Assembly: GCF_000275845.1 (NCBI RefSeq)
Contig: NW_006766892.1
Coordinates: 957,516-971,817 of the forward strand
DNA length: 14,302 bases
Source of the DNA: Dichomitus squalens LYAD-421 SS1
Lineage: Eukaryota > Basidiomycota > Agaricomycetes > Polyporales > Polyporaceae
Reading direction: 5' to 3'
Made by a program: the position numbers and the translations under genes. Below are positions 1-8,436 of the stretch, piece after piece. Below the pieces are notes generated by a model. That model saw only the letters and a list, made by a program, of their open reading frames with translations. It ran no database searches and was not told the origin of the DNA. How positions within the stretch are numbered: position 1 is the first letter of the stretch; the number at the start of each line of letters is the position of its first letter.

Positions 1-2
1 GT

Positions 3-19
3 ACACAGCGAAGCTGTGT
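3..19. repeat. perfect 7-bp stem-loop
   Basis: ACACAGC and GCTGTGT flank a GAA loop, giving a perfect 7-bp hairpin. No function can be assigned. Confidence 0.5.
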
Positions 20-37
20 GTGTACCACATGAGTAGT

Positions 38-67
38 ACAGCCTCGGTTATTGCAGTAACCGGCTGT
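38..67. repeat. 11-bp stem-loop with a 2-base bulge
   Basis: ACAGCC (38-43) pairs with GGCTGT (62-67), and GGTTA (46-50) pairs with TAACC (57-61). Two unpaired bases (TC) form a bulge and TTGCAG the loop. It may be part of a degenerate mobile element, but no element boundary is visible. Confidence 0.45.
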
Positions 68-199
68 GCCGTTCCATATCTTGTGACGGCTGTATTAGGC
101 AAGCTGTGTAAACCAGCGCCTGTTCAACAATAATACAATTACCCAGCACCCTGTACAAGCCCACAGTCACTCCAAGAACATTCACAATCTTTGACAGCT

Positions 200-720
200 C
201 AATTTACAAGGCTCACCCGAGGCAATGTACAAGCCCTGGATCACCCGATGCTTTGAACAATCAATTACAATAGCCTCATACAAGCCTATTGGTGTATATA
301 CAATGCATACAACCTTTCACAGAATCGATTACAAGCCCTGCTCAGGCTTCGGCCTTTGAACAAGCTTTGACAAGCCTCTATTACAGAAGTCCTATACTAG
401 CCCATCGGCGTATGTGCAATATATACAAGCGTTCACAACGTTCAGAGTAGTCCCGTGCAGGCGTAGCGGCGTATATACAATATATACAGGCTTTGACAAA
501 GTCGACTACAAGCCCTGTTATGGATTCCGCCGCTTAGACAAGCTTCAACAAGCTTCTATTACAAAGGCACGTCCGCCGCTTAGACAAGCTTTAACAAGCT
601 GCTATTACAAAGGTACGCTTCTATTACAAGAGTGTTATACTGGCCTGGCTGCGTGTATACAATATTACAGGCTCTTACAACGTCGATTACAAGCCGTGCT
701 AGTGTTTCCACTGTATGGAC
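200..720. repeat. degenerate tandem repeat, unit about 50-60 bp
   Basis: Related units with the order GGCGTATATACAATATATAC, then GGCTTTGACAA, then TCGATTACAAGCCCTG occur near 291-340, 406-456, 467-517 and 650-698. The spacings are about 115, 61 and 183 bases, close to multiples of one 60-base period. Between them the words ACAAGCTTT and CTATTACAA recur many times. The copies are diverged, which suggests an old minisatellite or satellite fragment. No open frame runs through it. Confidence 0.65.
527..617. repeat. two near-identical 46-bp direct repeats
   Basis: Copies at 527-572 and 573-617 both start with CCGCCGCTTAGACAAGCTT and end in CTATTACAAAGGYACG. They differ at a few positions only. 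They look like the most recent duplication inside the older degenerate repeat field. Confidence 0.75.
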
Positions 721-937
721 AAGCTTTCACAAGCTTGCATTACCTGAGTGCGTAGACGGAGCTGTAATCAATTGTATTGTACAATATACGTACACGGAAT
801 ACACAACCTGAGCAGCAGGTTAGTGGGCGGTTGTAATACAAGACTGGATACTACTGGTGCCGACGGTAGCTTGCAATCCACATTACATTCTGACCGGTTC
901 GTGGCTACGTACAAATCGCCGAGAGACACCTATGGCA

Positions 938-2520
938 TCACACCGACCAGCGCAAGCTCGTCAGGCCACCAGGGACGACGGACTTCCAAGGCTTCTCGCT
1001 CCCGCTCTCCCCTGCCCGGCTGACAAGGCACCCGTTCTCGGACGCAGCGAGGAACACGTCCGGCAGGACCACCGTGTCGTCCTCCGGGCCATCCTCGTCC
1101 TCCGCAGGCGAGGCGGCGCTGAGCTCCTCGACGGAGGTGGTGGCGAACGTCAGGCTTCGAGGCGCGCCGGACCGGCGCTGCGCTTCGCCCAGCACATCTG
1201 CTTTCGCCGATGGAGGCAGCACGAAGAACTGGGGTTGCAGAGGAGGGTTGAGTGGGGCCAAGCAAGAATGAGGTGCTGCACGCGAGAGAGGGAGAGGGGG
1301 GGACGTACCTGGACGAGCGAGCCCTCGGCCGGAGCGGTGTCGCTGTCGAGGGCTATGGACCCCCTGGAGGGGTCGCCAGACATGACGTAGAACAGCTGGG
1401 ACACCTACGCACGAAGAGTGAGCGCGACAGCGCGAACAGAGAGGGCCAACGGACCTCGTAGACGCCTTTGTGCTGATTGAGCGTCCCGATGTATACCCGT
1501 AGCTCTTTGGGGACGTTCTGGTTCTCAGGGGTCGGGGCAGCAGGGTGGTTTTGCAAGGCATGTAAGAGGAGGCGGGACGGGTTCGCGCTGTCCAGGGCAT
1601 TGACCAGGTTGCCTTCCGTGCTGAGAGCGTTTCTGTGAGTCAAGCGCGTACGCTACTGCAGGCCGTATGCGCCCACCTCGTCACTAGCATTGGGCGGGTG
1701 ACAGCTTCCAGCCCCGGGAAATCGCTGCGCAGGCTAGGCAGCGTAGGCGTTGATAGGCACACGCCTACGGCGCCATCGGAATATACGGCGTCGTTGTGGA
1801 AGAGCGTGTACGGTCTCCCGGTCACGAAGGGCGTTGACGTGCCAATGAATGCTAGCTTTCGAGATGGGAGGGGTGAGTGCCTATCTTCCCGCCGCTCACG
1901 ACGAGGTTGCACCGACCTTGGTTGCATTGCGATATTTGCCTAGCGCGCTGGTGAGACCTTCGGGAGCCTTGTCGCTGAGATAGAGGACGCCGTTGACAGA
2001 GTCGGCGCTGCACTCGCGTACAGATCAGTTCGTCGCACAACGTACAGAACATCGGATGTGCTCACGACAAGGACTGGAGAGCAGAAGGAAGCGTGCTGCC
2101 TTGATGAGAGTCGGCGAGCGCATTCTCCCAGTCGATGTGTTGACTATAATCCATGTTGTCGGGCTCCTTCTCCTTCTGGTGGATGGCATGCCACCTCCCG
2201 ACCTGTGCCGCTTTCCTGCCAGGAATTGCACTCCGGAAGAGGGTGGCATGCGCGTCGTCAAAGGAGGCAAGAGATAGCGCGGTGCGCTGCTGCCAAGCGG
2301 AGCGGGCAGACGGGATAGGCGCGGACAGAGAGCCGACAGAGTTGCTGGATATGGACTGCACAGACGAGACGAGCTGGGAGAGTTGGGCAGGATCGGTGAG
2401 CTGGGAGACGGAGATTGTGTAGAGAAGGGGGTGAGCGGAGAGGGTAGGACGGAGGTGGGATATGTGCGCCAGAAGGTCGGCGGTGTTGCGCGAGATGAAG
2501 GTGCTTGTATGGAGTGCCAT
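938..2520 (-). CDS. FIST-domain-like protein, six exons
   Basis: Model on the minus strand: exons 2520-2066, 2007-1917, 1855-1677, 1620-1455, 1404-1309 and 1228-938, giving 425 aa. The start is the ATG at 2520 in context CCCATGG, opening MALHTSTFISRNTADLLAHI. The frame stays open upstream, but that stretch is Arg-rich and lacks family-like sequence. Segments that resemble fungal FIST (sensory/signal-transduction domain, also in FBXO22-type F-box proteins) are TSTPFVTGRPYTLF (188-201), EGNLVNALDSANPSRLLL just after it, SGDPSRGSIAL (306-316) and FLAASENG (388-395). No F-box is visible. An acidic low-complexity stretch (PAEDEDGPEDD, about 370-380) precedes the last block. Intron 2 uses an atypical GTCGGT donor, chosen because it alone keeps frame. 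It is transcribed in the same direction as the dioxygenase gene upstream. The family call rests on remembered resemblance; the biochemical role is unknown. Confidence 0.75.
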
Positions 2521-2836
2521 GGGAGGGCGATACGCTGTGGGTGGAAGCAAAGTACGCGTTTTGATCGCTGGTAGCTGGAGCACTGAGCAGATGAAGCGAC
2601 GCAACCTTACATCGTATTCTATGCTGTACGCGCGTCCGGCACGCCGAGCTGTGAGGTGGCGCGTGACCATGTCGCACGTGCACCGTTACACATCGCGTCA
2701 CCAAAGAGTTAGTACTCTTCGCCTGTCAGCCTCATTCACTCTCGAAACGCACGAAACAATGCCAAGGCAGCTGATATTTAAACAAATCGGAAATCCCGAG
2801 ATACAAGATCTACACGCCGCGCAGACAGACGCTTCC
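2521..2836 (-). promoter_or_regulatory. short spacer with the FIST-like gene promoter
   Basis: The 316 bases between the dioxygenase stop (2837) and the FIST-like start (2520) must hold the 3' end of the first and the promoter of the second. A palindromic E-box, GCACGTGC (core CACGTG 2675-2680), lies about 155 bases upstream of the start. An AT-rich TATTTAAA block lies at about 2775. No transcription start can be fixed from sequence. Confidence 0.35.
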
Positions 2837-4197
2837 CTACACATACGTCGCCTTCAGCCTGCCCACGATATACTCCTCAGTCGTCACAGGCGGGTACTTT
2901 GCCTGTCCGTTCCCCGTCAGACAAGTGGGCAGACACGAGATCTCCGCACCCTGGTTGGGATTGCAGAAGAACGCGATCGACTGCCGAGCGGGCGTGATAC
3001 CCTCCGTGTCGCTGATCGCCTTCGCAGGAGGCGCGACCACCCGGTGCAGCGTCGACCGCAGCACGTCGTTGCTCCAACGCGCCAGCAAGTCTCCCGCGTT
3101 GATCACAATGGTCCCGGGCTGAGTGACTTGTCGTCAGCGAAGCGAAACGGCCATGCTACACAAAGAGCTCACGATAGGAGTAGCGGGCTGGAACTGTCCA
3201 GTATGTGGATTCTGCACTTCAAGACCGCCAACCTGAGACACTCGCATCAGCCAACAGCTGTAATGCACCGGGACGAGACATGTACCGAGTCCTGGAACAG
3301 GAGCGTCAAGGTGCCATAGTCCGAGTGCGCGCCCGCCCGCGCCTGGCCCTCCCCGTGCAGGAGCTGCGTCTTGATAGGGGGGTACGACAGCAGCCGCAAG
3401 TTGTGATACTGCTCGTTAATCTTGTCGTCGAAGAACGCCTCGTCCAGGCGCAGCCCGACCGCGATCGCGCGCATCACCGACACGTGCAGCTCATGACAAG
3501 TCTGGAAGAAGCCGAGCATCGCCCGCCTGAACCCCGGCGCGTCCTCCTCCCGCGGCCAGTAGTTCTTGTACGTCGTGTCCCAGTCCCGCCCGATCTCCAT
3601 CGACTCCTTGTAGTCCGGCGCCTTCTCGCGCAGCTGCTTGATCTCGTCCGCGTCCGCGGACTGCGTCACGCGCTCCCGCCCGACCTGGACGAACCCGCGG
3701 TTCGCACGGGGGTCGCGCCACGCGAGCTCGCTCTTCTTCTCGATGGGCAGCTTGAAGAACTCCGCGCTCTGTCGTCGCGGCTCTATCAACGAGGGCCTGC
3801 GATGGAAGCGACAGTGAGATGTTGCGCACCTTCTGGAACGCCTGCTGGACGGTCTCTTGGGGGATGCCGTGGTTGCTGAGGTATACAAACCCGACGTCCG
3901 TGAACCCGCGCACGACCTCCTCCGCGGTCCGCTCCTTCTCCGCCGCCGTGGCCGCGTCGCGATACTTGCTGAAGTCGATGATGGGGATGCGGAAGGCGTC
4001 CTGGGGCTCGGGGTTCGGCTATGCGCAGGGGGGGGGTCTATCTGGTGCGCGAGACTCACCTCGGAGATGGTCGCAAACGTCCTCGACTTGCGCAGGGCCG
4101 CACGCGAGGCCTGCGATACTGGCCAAACGCCAGGTGCGGACATCATGCGCCGCATGGTAGGGAGCACCGAGTGGCAAGAGGATGCGGCCGCGAGCAT
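2837..4197 (-). CDS. Fe(II)/2-oxoglutarate dioxygenase, IPNS-like superfamily
   Basis: Minus-strand exons 4197-4060, 4018-3830, 3768-3286, 3232-3173 and 3118-2837 encode 383 aa. The N-terminal DIOX_N-type block has FRIPIIDFSKY and VGFVYLSNHGIP (exon 2), then SAEFFKLPIEKK and DPRANRGF. The jelly-roll core carries the iron ligands His257 and Asp259 (GAHSDYGTLTLLFQD) and His315 (RSTLHRVV). The 2-oxoglutarate-binding pair Arg335/Ser337 is in ARQSIAFF. All catalytic residues are present, so an active oxygenase is likely. The substrate cannot be read from the sequence, and the IPNS label is a superfamily name, not a beta-lactam prediction. Residues 1-43 lack acidic residues and are rich in Arg, Ser and Ala, ending SRTFAT, as in a mitochondrial presequence. 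Later in-frame ATGs (MRRMMS) could start a shorter form. Intron 1 is only 41 nt. Confidence 0.88.
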
Positions 4198-4400
4198 GTT
4201 GGTTTGGCCTCCGGTGTTCTCTCAGGTGTGTAGTGCAGGGGGGGAGAGTGAGCGCAGGGTGCAATCAGCTCGCGCCCGAGTTATGTATCGGACGAGGAGC
4301 AGTCGAGAACGCACGGCTTTGAGATTTACGCGCCCTTATCGGTCGTGGGCGCCTAGATTCACCCCGCATGCTGCTGTGCTACCAACGGGTGCCCGATCTG

Positions 4401-4533
4401 CCGCGCTGCTAGTCTCGTGACCAGACGTTCGGAGTGTGAAGCGGATGCGAAAAATCGGGAGGTGCTCGGGAACCTCCGATTTTTCGTTCCCGCTTGGAGC
4501 TCCGAACGTCTGGTCACGAGACTACCGCGCTGC
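4401..4533. mobile_element. 115-bp foldback MITE with 9-bp target duplication
   Basis: The element is 4410-4524. Its ends are a perfect 25-bp inverted repeat starting TAGTCTCGTGACCAGACG (4410-4434 and 4500-4524). The inner part continues as an imperfect palindrome (GAAAAATCGGGAGGT against ACCTCCGATTTTTC), so nearly the whole element folds on itself. It is flanked by an exact direct repeat, CCGCGCTGC, at 4401-4409 and 4525-4533. A 9-bp duplication is in the range of Mutator-like elements; that superfamily assignment is inference. It cannot encode a protein. It sits about 210 bases upstream of the dioxygenase start codon. Confidence 0.88.
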
Positions 4534-4953
4534 TGTTTATCTGAACTCGGAGACCATGGTCAACATATGTACCTCATTTCCAGGCAGCTCATAAAAAAAC
4601 CCATCACCATCCCTCTTCTTAAACGATCCTATCTGAAGCCTCGGACGGCTCCTATGTATACATATACTCAGACAACTGTGGTCCCAGGGGCGCTTGCTGA
4701 CTTCCGATGAGCCATGACTGCTGCCAACGAATTTGTCTGTCTGCCAGGTGCAGTGCGGCCGGTGAGTGGGAAGCTGTTGCAATTGCGATGATTCTGGTCT
4801 TGTCGCTGCAGCTAATGCTAGGCTGAACGCAAATCTGTACTCTTGCCGCCTCGGGGTTTTTTTGTTGACCTTCGGGCCAAGAGCCATATCAAGGCGGCTT
4901 CCACCAGACGGCAGCTCCCGTCAAGCGCCGTGCGAACGTTCGCCCGCCGCATC
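4534..4953. other. spacer without recognised gene
   Basis: About 420 bases between the foldback MITE and the nested transposons. It contains a run of seven A (near 4592), a TGTATACATATA stretch (about 4652-4665) and a seven-T run (about 4858-4864). I find no open frame with recognisable motifs, no RNA gene and no convincing inverted repeat. Confidence 0.5.
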
Positions 4954-4971
4954 TATGGTGCAGTTCACTTA

Positions 4972-5051
4972 CAGCGCCTTGCATAAGTCCGTGAACGCGC
5001 GGGATTTTTTCTCTCCGGCGTCTACCCTACCCGACCTGCCTTAACAGGCCA
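4972..5051 (+). repeat. left terminal inverted repeat of element Y
   Basis: 80-bp arm containing GATTTTTTCTCTCCGGCG and ACCCTACCCGACCTGCC. It matches the reverse complement of 5976-6054 with one extra G and two substitutions. Confidence 0.92.
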
Positions 5052-5975
5052 CATCATGGTCAGAAACGACGGGCAGCGCTCGGGATCCCTTCGCGTGAAA
5101 CGGAGGTTTGTTTTCAGGACAGTCGTAACCTGTCCCTTTGCCGACACGTGCCAAAGGACGCTGAAGGGTCGGCAATGGGAAAGTTGTACTTGCTCAGAGG
5201 TTCTACAGCCCTTTGACAAAGAACGATTCATCAGCAAAACTGCATTATGATTGGCTTGCAGCACGTTCGAAGCCATTCAAGAATATGTCGCCCAAGCTGT
5301 CCATCCGATTGTCACAAGCATGCTAAGTTCTCTCTGATTCCACTGCAATCCAATAGGGATAGTATAATATATTCAAAACCAATCAGGCCAATTGAAGCCA
5401 ATTGACACCACCGCTTGCCCCAAAGAGCTTCAATTTTCACGACTATCTTCAGACATGCTTGATTGGTTCCGACGTTCGCTAGATTGCACAAATAGGGACC
5501 CTTATGTAATCACATGTTGTGGGGAATCGGCTCAATTTGGGCATATAACTGGAAATGTGATATTGCAAGGATATGACGTAATCTACAACAAGATACAGGA
5601 GGTACGCCGTGCGCGCAGTAGACTACGACAGCAATATGTGAAAATATCGCACATATCCGGACTGACTCACCGACAATTGGACACACACATGGACTCACCG
5701 GTACATGGGATGCGAAGCGCCACCAACAGCGAGACATATGAACCAGAGATTATCACGCAAGTTGACGCAACGTCACCCGGGCCGCCCAAGGGATGTACGT
5801 AGGTCCTTTACTATGGTACCTCCTGTTGAGATCAGGGTACAGGATCCCCTGGGGGGGCAATGGGAAATCAAATACAGACATGGAAGTACCGCACTCATGT
5901 CCATACTTCTAAACATTGTGGATTTACCTGGGGGCCGTGATGTGCTGTCATGGAGTAGTCCCTGTGACTGTGATA

Positions 5976-6054
5976 TGGCCTGTTTAGGCAGGTCGGGTAG
6001 GGTAGGCGCCGGAGAGAAAAAATCCGCGCGTTCACGGACTTATGCAAGGCGCTG
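5976..6054 (-). repeat. right terminal inverted repeat of element Y
   Basis: 79-bp arm, inverted relative to 4972-5051. It ends in GGCGCTG at 6054, immediately before the duplicated TA (6055-6056). Confidence 0.92.
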
Positions 6055-6477
6055 TAAACGCCTCCACTTTTGTACGCTGTTAGGCGCCGTGTCATAAGTC
6101 CTCCAGATATTCATGATTTCGGTCAATTTTGTGTGAATTTCAAGGAATTGAACAGAGGAAGCGATCCCCAAAGGGGTTTCTCGATAGGGTGAGAACTGGC
6201 AAAAATGGCCGTACCAGTTCTGCCACGGCACGTGATCTGGGCGTCTATATTCCCAAAGAGTAATTTTATGCTTATATAATACCATACCATTGCCTGTACA
6301 GATCAGCATCCTTGAACTTGGGCCATGTATGGGAGGGTTTAGACACTATTGTGTCATGGGATAACGGCTCTATGGAGGTTCCTTGGGCTTGCACTTCCAT
6401 CTGTGTAGCCTGGTAAGTAACAACAACCGATTCGAGCGTACTGCCAAGTCACGTGACACATAAGCGCGCGCTTAATT

Positions 6478-6514
6478 GCGTACAAAAGTGGAGGCGTTTA
6501 AGTGAACTGCACCA
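6478..6514 (-). repeat. right 37-bp terminal inverted repeat of element X
   Basis: It is the exact reverse complement of 4956-4971 joined to 6057-6077. A TA follows at 6515-6516. Confidence 0.9.
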
Positions 6515-6516
6515 TA

Positions 6517-6706
6517 TATAGATGGGTCATCTCATGAGAGCGTACTACTTCCGTGGTTGCCATTCCTCCTTTCTTCCCATCGTGCGAGGAGAATCCTGTT
6601 CTACTGACATCCCCCGGCCACGACCAAGCACCAAGAGTAGAGAGTCTCAACTGGCAATATACTGTCGTTTAGCAGGATTGGCAGTGACCTACCCACCAAT
6701 CCGACA
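6517..6706 (+). promoter_or_regulatory. promoter-proximal region of the first Cys-module gene
   Basis: Only 190 bases separate the end of element X from the ATG at 6707. The promoter must therefore lie in this stretch, in X, or in both. It contains pyrimidine-rich patches (for example TTCCTCCTTTCTTCCC near 6564-6579) typical of fungal start regions. No clear TATA box is close to the start. Confidence 0.3.
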
Positions 6707-7900
6707 ATGAGCTCTACTCCACCGCCTTATGAGACTGTTCACAAGTGAGTCGCCATGTGTGCTCAACGCTGCTTCGTAGTATAACGAAGGGGTCTTCCAG
6801 ATATGAGAAGAGGCCATTGGACAGCCCCAAGGATGAAGCCAGCCCTCGCCCCCCTGCTCGCATCTCCCGCCTGAAGATCGCCTTCGTCCTCGTCCTCGTG
6901 TACCTAGACGTGCTCGTCCTCGCACAGCACTTCAACATCTTCTCCTTCCTGCTGGACGACGACCCGCTCGAGAAGCAGAACACGCTCCGTCACGAATGGC
7001 GCCGCGAGCAAGACGCCCACGCCCGCGAAGTGGCGGTATGGAATCACGAGCGCGCGACGCACGTCCGCGAGATGCACGCATGGCAGCACGAGCTCGTCGC
7101 GCTCCAGGACAGGCGCGAGCAGTGGATGCGCGAAGCCGAAGCCGAGCGCGCGCAGTGGGCGGCGGAACGCCGCAGCGAGGAGCTCCGCAAGAAGGAGGTC
7201 GAGCGCATGCGGCAGGGCGTGCACTGGTCGGAGGCGTGGGGGAACCAGCGGTGCAGCGCGTACGGCGCGCGGGCGTACAACGCGCGCCTGCTGGACATCC
7301 CCGAGGAGTTGGGCTGGTACGAGGTCTGCGCGGACATGCCGAACAGGTTCCACGGGCGCTGGGTCGACAGGCCCGCGAGGTGCCAGCGCGATGTGAGTTC
7401 GCCGCTCGGGTGGCTATGTGTACGTGCGAGGCGTTGTGCTGACGCTTGTGTAGCGGAACGGGGTTTGGGCTACCTGGTACATCGACTTCGAGGAGCCGCG
7501 ATGCATTACTTACTGGGACACCCTTCGTGACTTGGTACGTCAGCTGAGGTATAGTGGTGAACCAGTCTAATGATGCATTCATCACGCTAGGGTTGCAGCT
7601 CAGCCCAGTCTGGCAAGCGGGTAAGTGTTGCGAACAGGCGTACGTATGGAACCTAACATCATCTCGATCCCTAGCGTTACGAGGCCCGCCTCATGAATCT
7701 CACCCATCGGGATGACTGGGACGCGATGTGTAGCACCACGCCCGCTACAATCAACGGCATACACTTTGACCACCCCACCGCCTGCGAGGACAGGGTAGGT
7801 CGCACTCGTTGCCAAGTTCTGATCCTTCGTGCTCATGAAGTGCGTTCTACAGGCTGGGGCGACTGGGGTCTGGGATGTCCCCGATGATACCTGCTTCTAG
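6707..7900 (+). CDS. single-pass membrane protein with PPxY tail and two Cys modules (paralogue 1)
   Basis: Exons 6707-6744, 6801-7392, 7454-7534, 7591-7620, 7675-7794 and 7853-7900 encode 302 aa. The start gives MSSTPPPYETVHK, with a PPxY motif at residues 5-8. A basic stretch (PARISRLK) precedes a hydrophobic helix at about 38-60. Residues about 68-150 form a highly charged helix with Trp79, 93, 107 and 121 spaced exactly 14 apart (two heptads), then Trp132. The C-terminal part has eight cysteines (164, 189, 207, 227, 239, 266, 284, 301) in two similar modules. Each module reads roughly C, YxARL, W, C, P, G, C, G(V)W, C. Positive charge before the helix predicts a cytosolic N terminus and an outside or lumenal Cys domain. 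I know similar uncharacterised proteins from Agaricomycetes; no function is established. It is followed 536 bases later by a paralogue with the same intron positions. Confidence 0.85.
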
Positions 7901-8436
7901 CGCTTCAACATCGATGATTATCTCGTTTTCCTACGACACCCACGATAAGACACGACCCTCATGATGATATCTATAATTGGGTTCAGGAGAGGTTTTCTGG
8001 AGGTCCGGACTTGCGTTCACATTGCACACAGGTGTCCTGTCTTTACGCGTGTTGCTGTACGCAGTGTATTTTGAACTACCGCAGGATGCGCATAACTTGT
8101 TGTGTGAAGGCACCGATGCCCTCATGATGCATCCATGGATTATGGTGAGCTTCTTGAGGCCGGAACCGGCCGAACTGGATCAGCGTTACTTGTGTTACGT
8201 GTAAGGGCTAGGACAAAGGCTACCGCAGCACCCCTTCCCTAGTACAAGCTGTGCCCGACCCTCTCCCTCTACATTCTCGCTGCTTACCACAGTTCACCCA
8301 CTCGTCTCAGGCGGTCAGTGTTGAATTGCTGCTGCAGTTCTCTGCACGAGAGCCTGCGACTCCTTAAGCTTGGACTAACAAACAGAATCGGCCCCGCAGG
8401 TAGATCGAGTCCGATCAACTTGAACTGGAGCAAACG
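7901..8436 (+). other. spacer between the paralogues
   Basis: 536 bases holding the 3' end of the first paralogue and the promoter of the second. A pyrimidine-rich stretch (about 8226-8310, including CCCGACCCTCTCCCTC) is a plausible transcription start region for the downstream gene. A 75-codon frame at 7977-8204 has no family resemblance and is not called as a gene. Confidence 0.45.

Larger units (their letters stand above)
1..937. other. gene-free, AT-richer flank
   Basis: I see no supported gene here: the open frames on either strand are short, repetitive and without recognisable motifs. The stretch holds small stem-loops near its left end (3-19 and 38-67) and a degenerate tandem repeat (about 200-720). 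The right part, about 720-937, would include the 3' untranslated region of the minus-strand FIST-like gene, whose stop codon is at 938-940. Base composition is clearly AT-richer than the adjoining gene. Confidence 0.6.
4972..6054. mobile_element. element Y: 1083-bp TIR element inserted into X
   Basis: Y has terminal inverted repeats of about 80 bp: 4972-5051 at the left and 5976-6054 at the right. Both start CAGCGCCTTGCATAAGTCCG and differ by one single-base indel and two substitutions. It is flanked by TA at 4970-4971 and 6055-6056, the duplication of one TA in the interrupted repeat of X. The interior is AT-richer. The longest frame (5392-5802, plus) has no transposase motif that I recognise, so Y appears non-autonomous. 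Long TIRs plus TA duplication fit a Tc1/mariner-type MITE (inference). The low divergence between its two ends suggests a fairly recent insertion. Confidence 0.87.
4954..6516. mobile_element. element X: TIR transposon/MITE, split by element Y
   Basis: X runs 4956-6514, flanked by TA at 4954-4955 and 6515-6516. Its right terminal repeat is 6478-6514, reading inward as TGGTGCAGTTCACTTAAACG then CCTCCACTTTTGTACGC. Its left terminal repeat is cut in two: 4956-4971 matches the first 16 bases and 6057-6077 the remaining 21. Element Y plus a duplicated TA lies between. Without Y, X is 474 bp with a perfect 37-bp repeat and no credible transposase frame, so it is a non-autonomous element. The TA duplication suggests the Tc1/mariner group by inference. 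X carries two CACGTG boxes (6229-6234 and within the palindrome GTCACGTGAC at 6448-6457). Its right end is 192 bases from the next start codon. Confidence 0.85.

Noticed and set aside
200..720. CRISPR array
   Set aside because: The repeats are degenerate, contiguous or irregularly spaced, and lack unique spacers of constant length. The genome is eukaryotic.
2462..3319. 285-codon plus-strand frame opposite two genes
   Set aside because: It is antisense to the well-supported dioxygenase and FIST-like exons and reads through their introns and spacer. Its composition is low-complexity Arg/His/Ser, typical of a shadow in GC-rich DNA.
2837..4197. Beta-lactam biosynthesis cluster
   Set aside because: The IPNS-like fold is shared by many oxygenases. 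No peptide synthetase, acyltransferase or transporter lies in the window.
5260..5280. GTTCGAA resembling a tRNA T-loop
   Set aside because: No cloverleaf, acceptor stem or A-box could be found around it.
5392..5802. 136-codon plus-strand frame inside element Y
   Set aside because: No transposase catalytic motif, no recognisable family and no splice partner. It is probably a chance frame in an AT-richer non-autonomous element.
6040..6309. 89-codon minus-strand frame inside element X
   Set aside because: It runs across the X/Y junction and into the Y terminal repeat, and has no recognisable motif. It is unlikely to be a gene.
7977..8204. 75-codon frame between the paralogues
   Set aside because: It lacks similarity to either neighbour and any motif, and it overlaps expected untranslated and promoter DNA.
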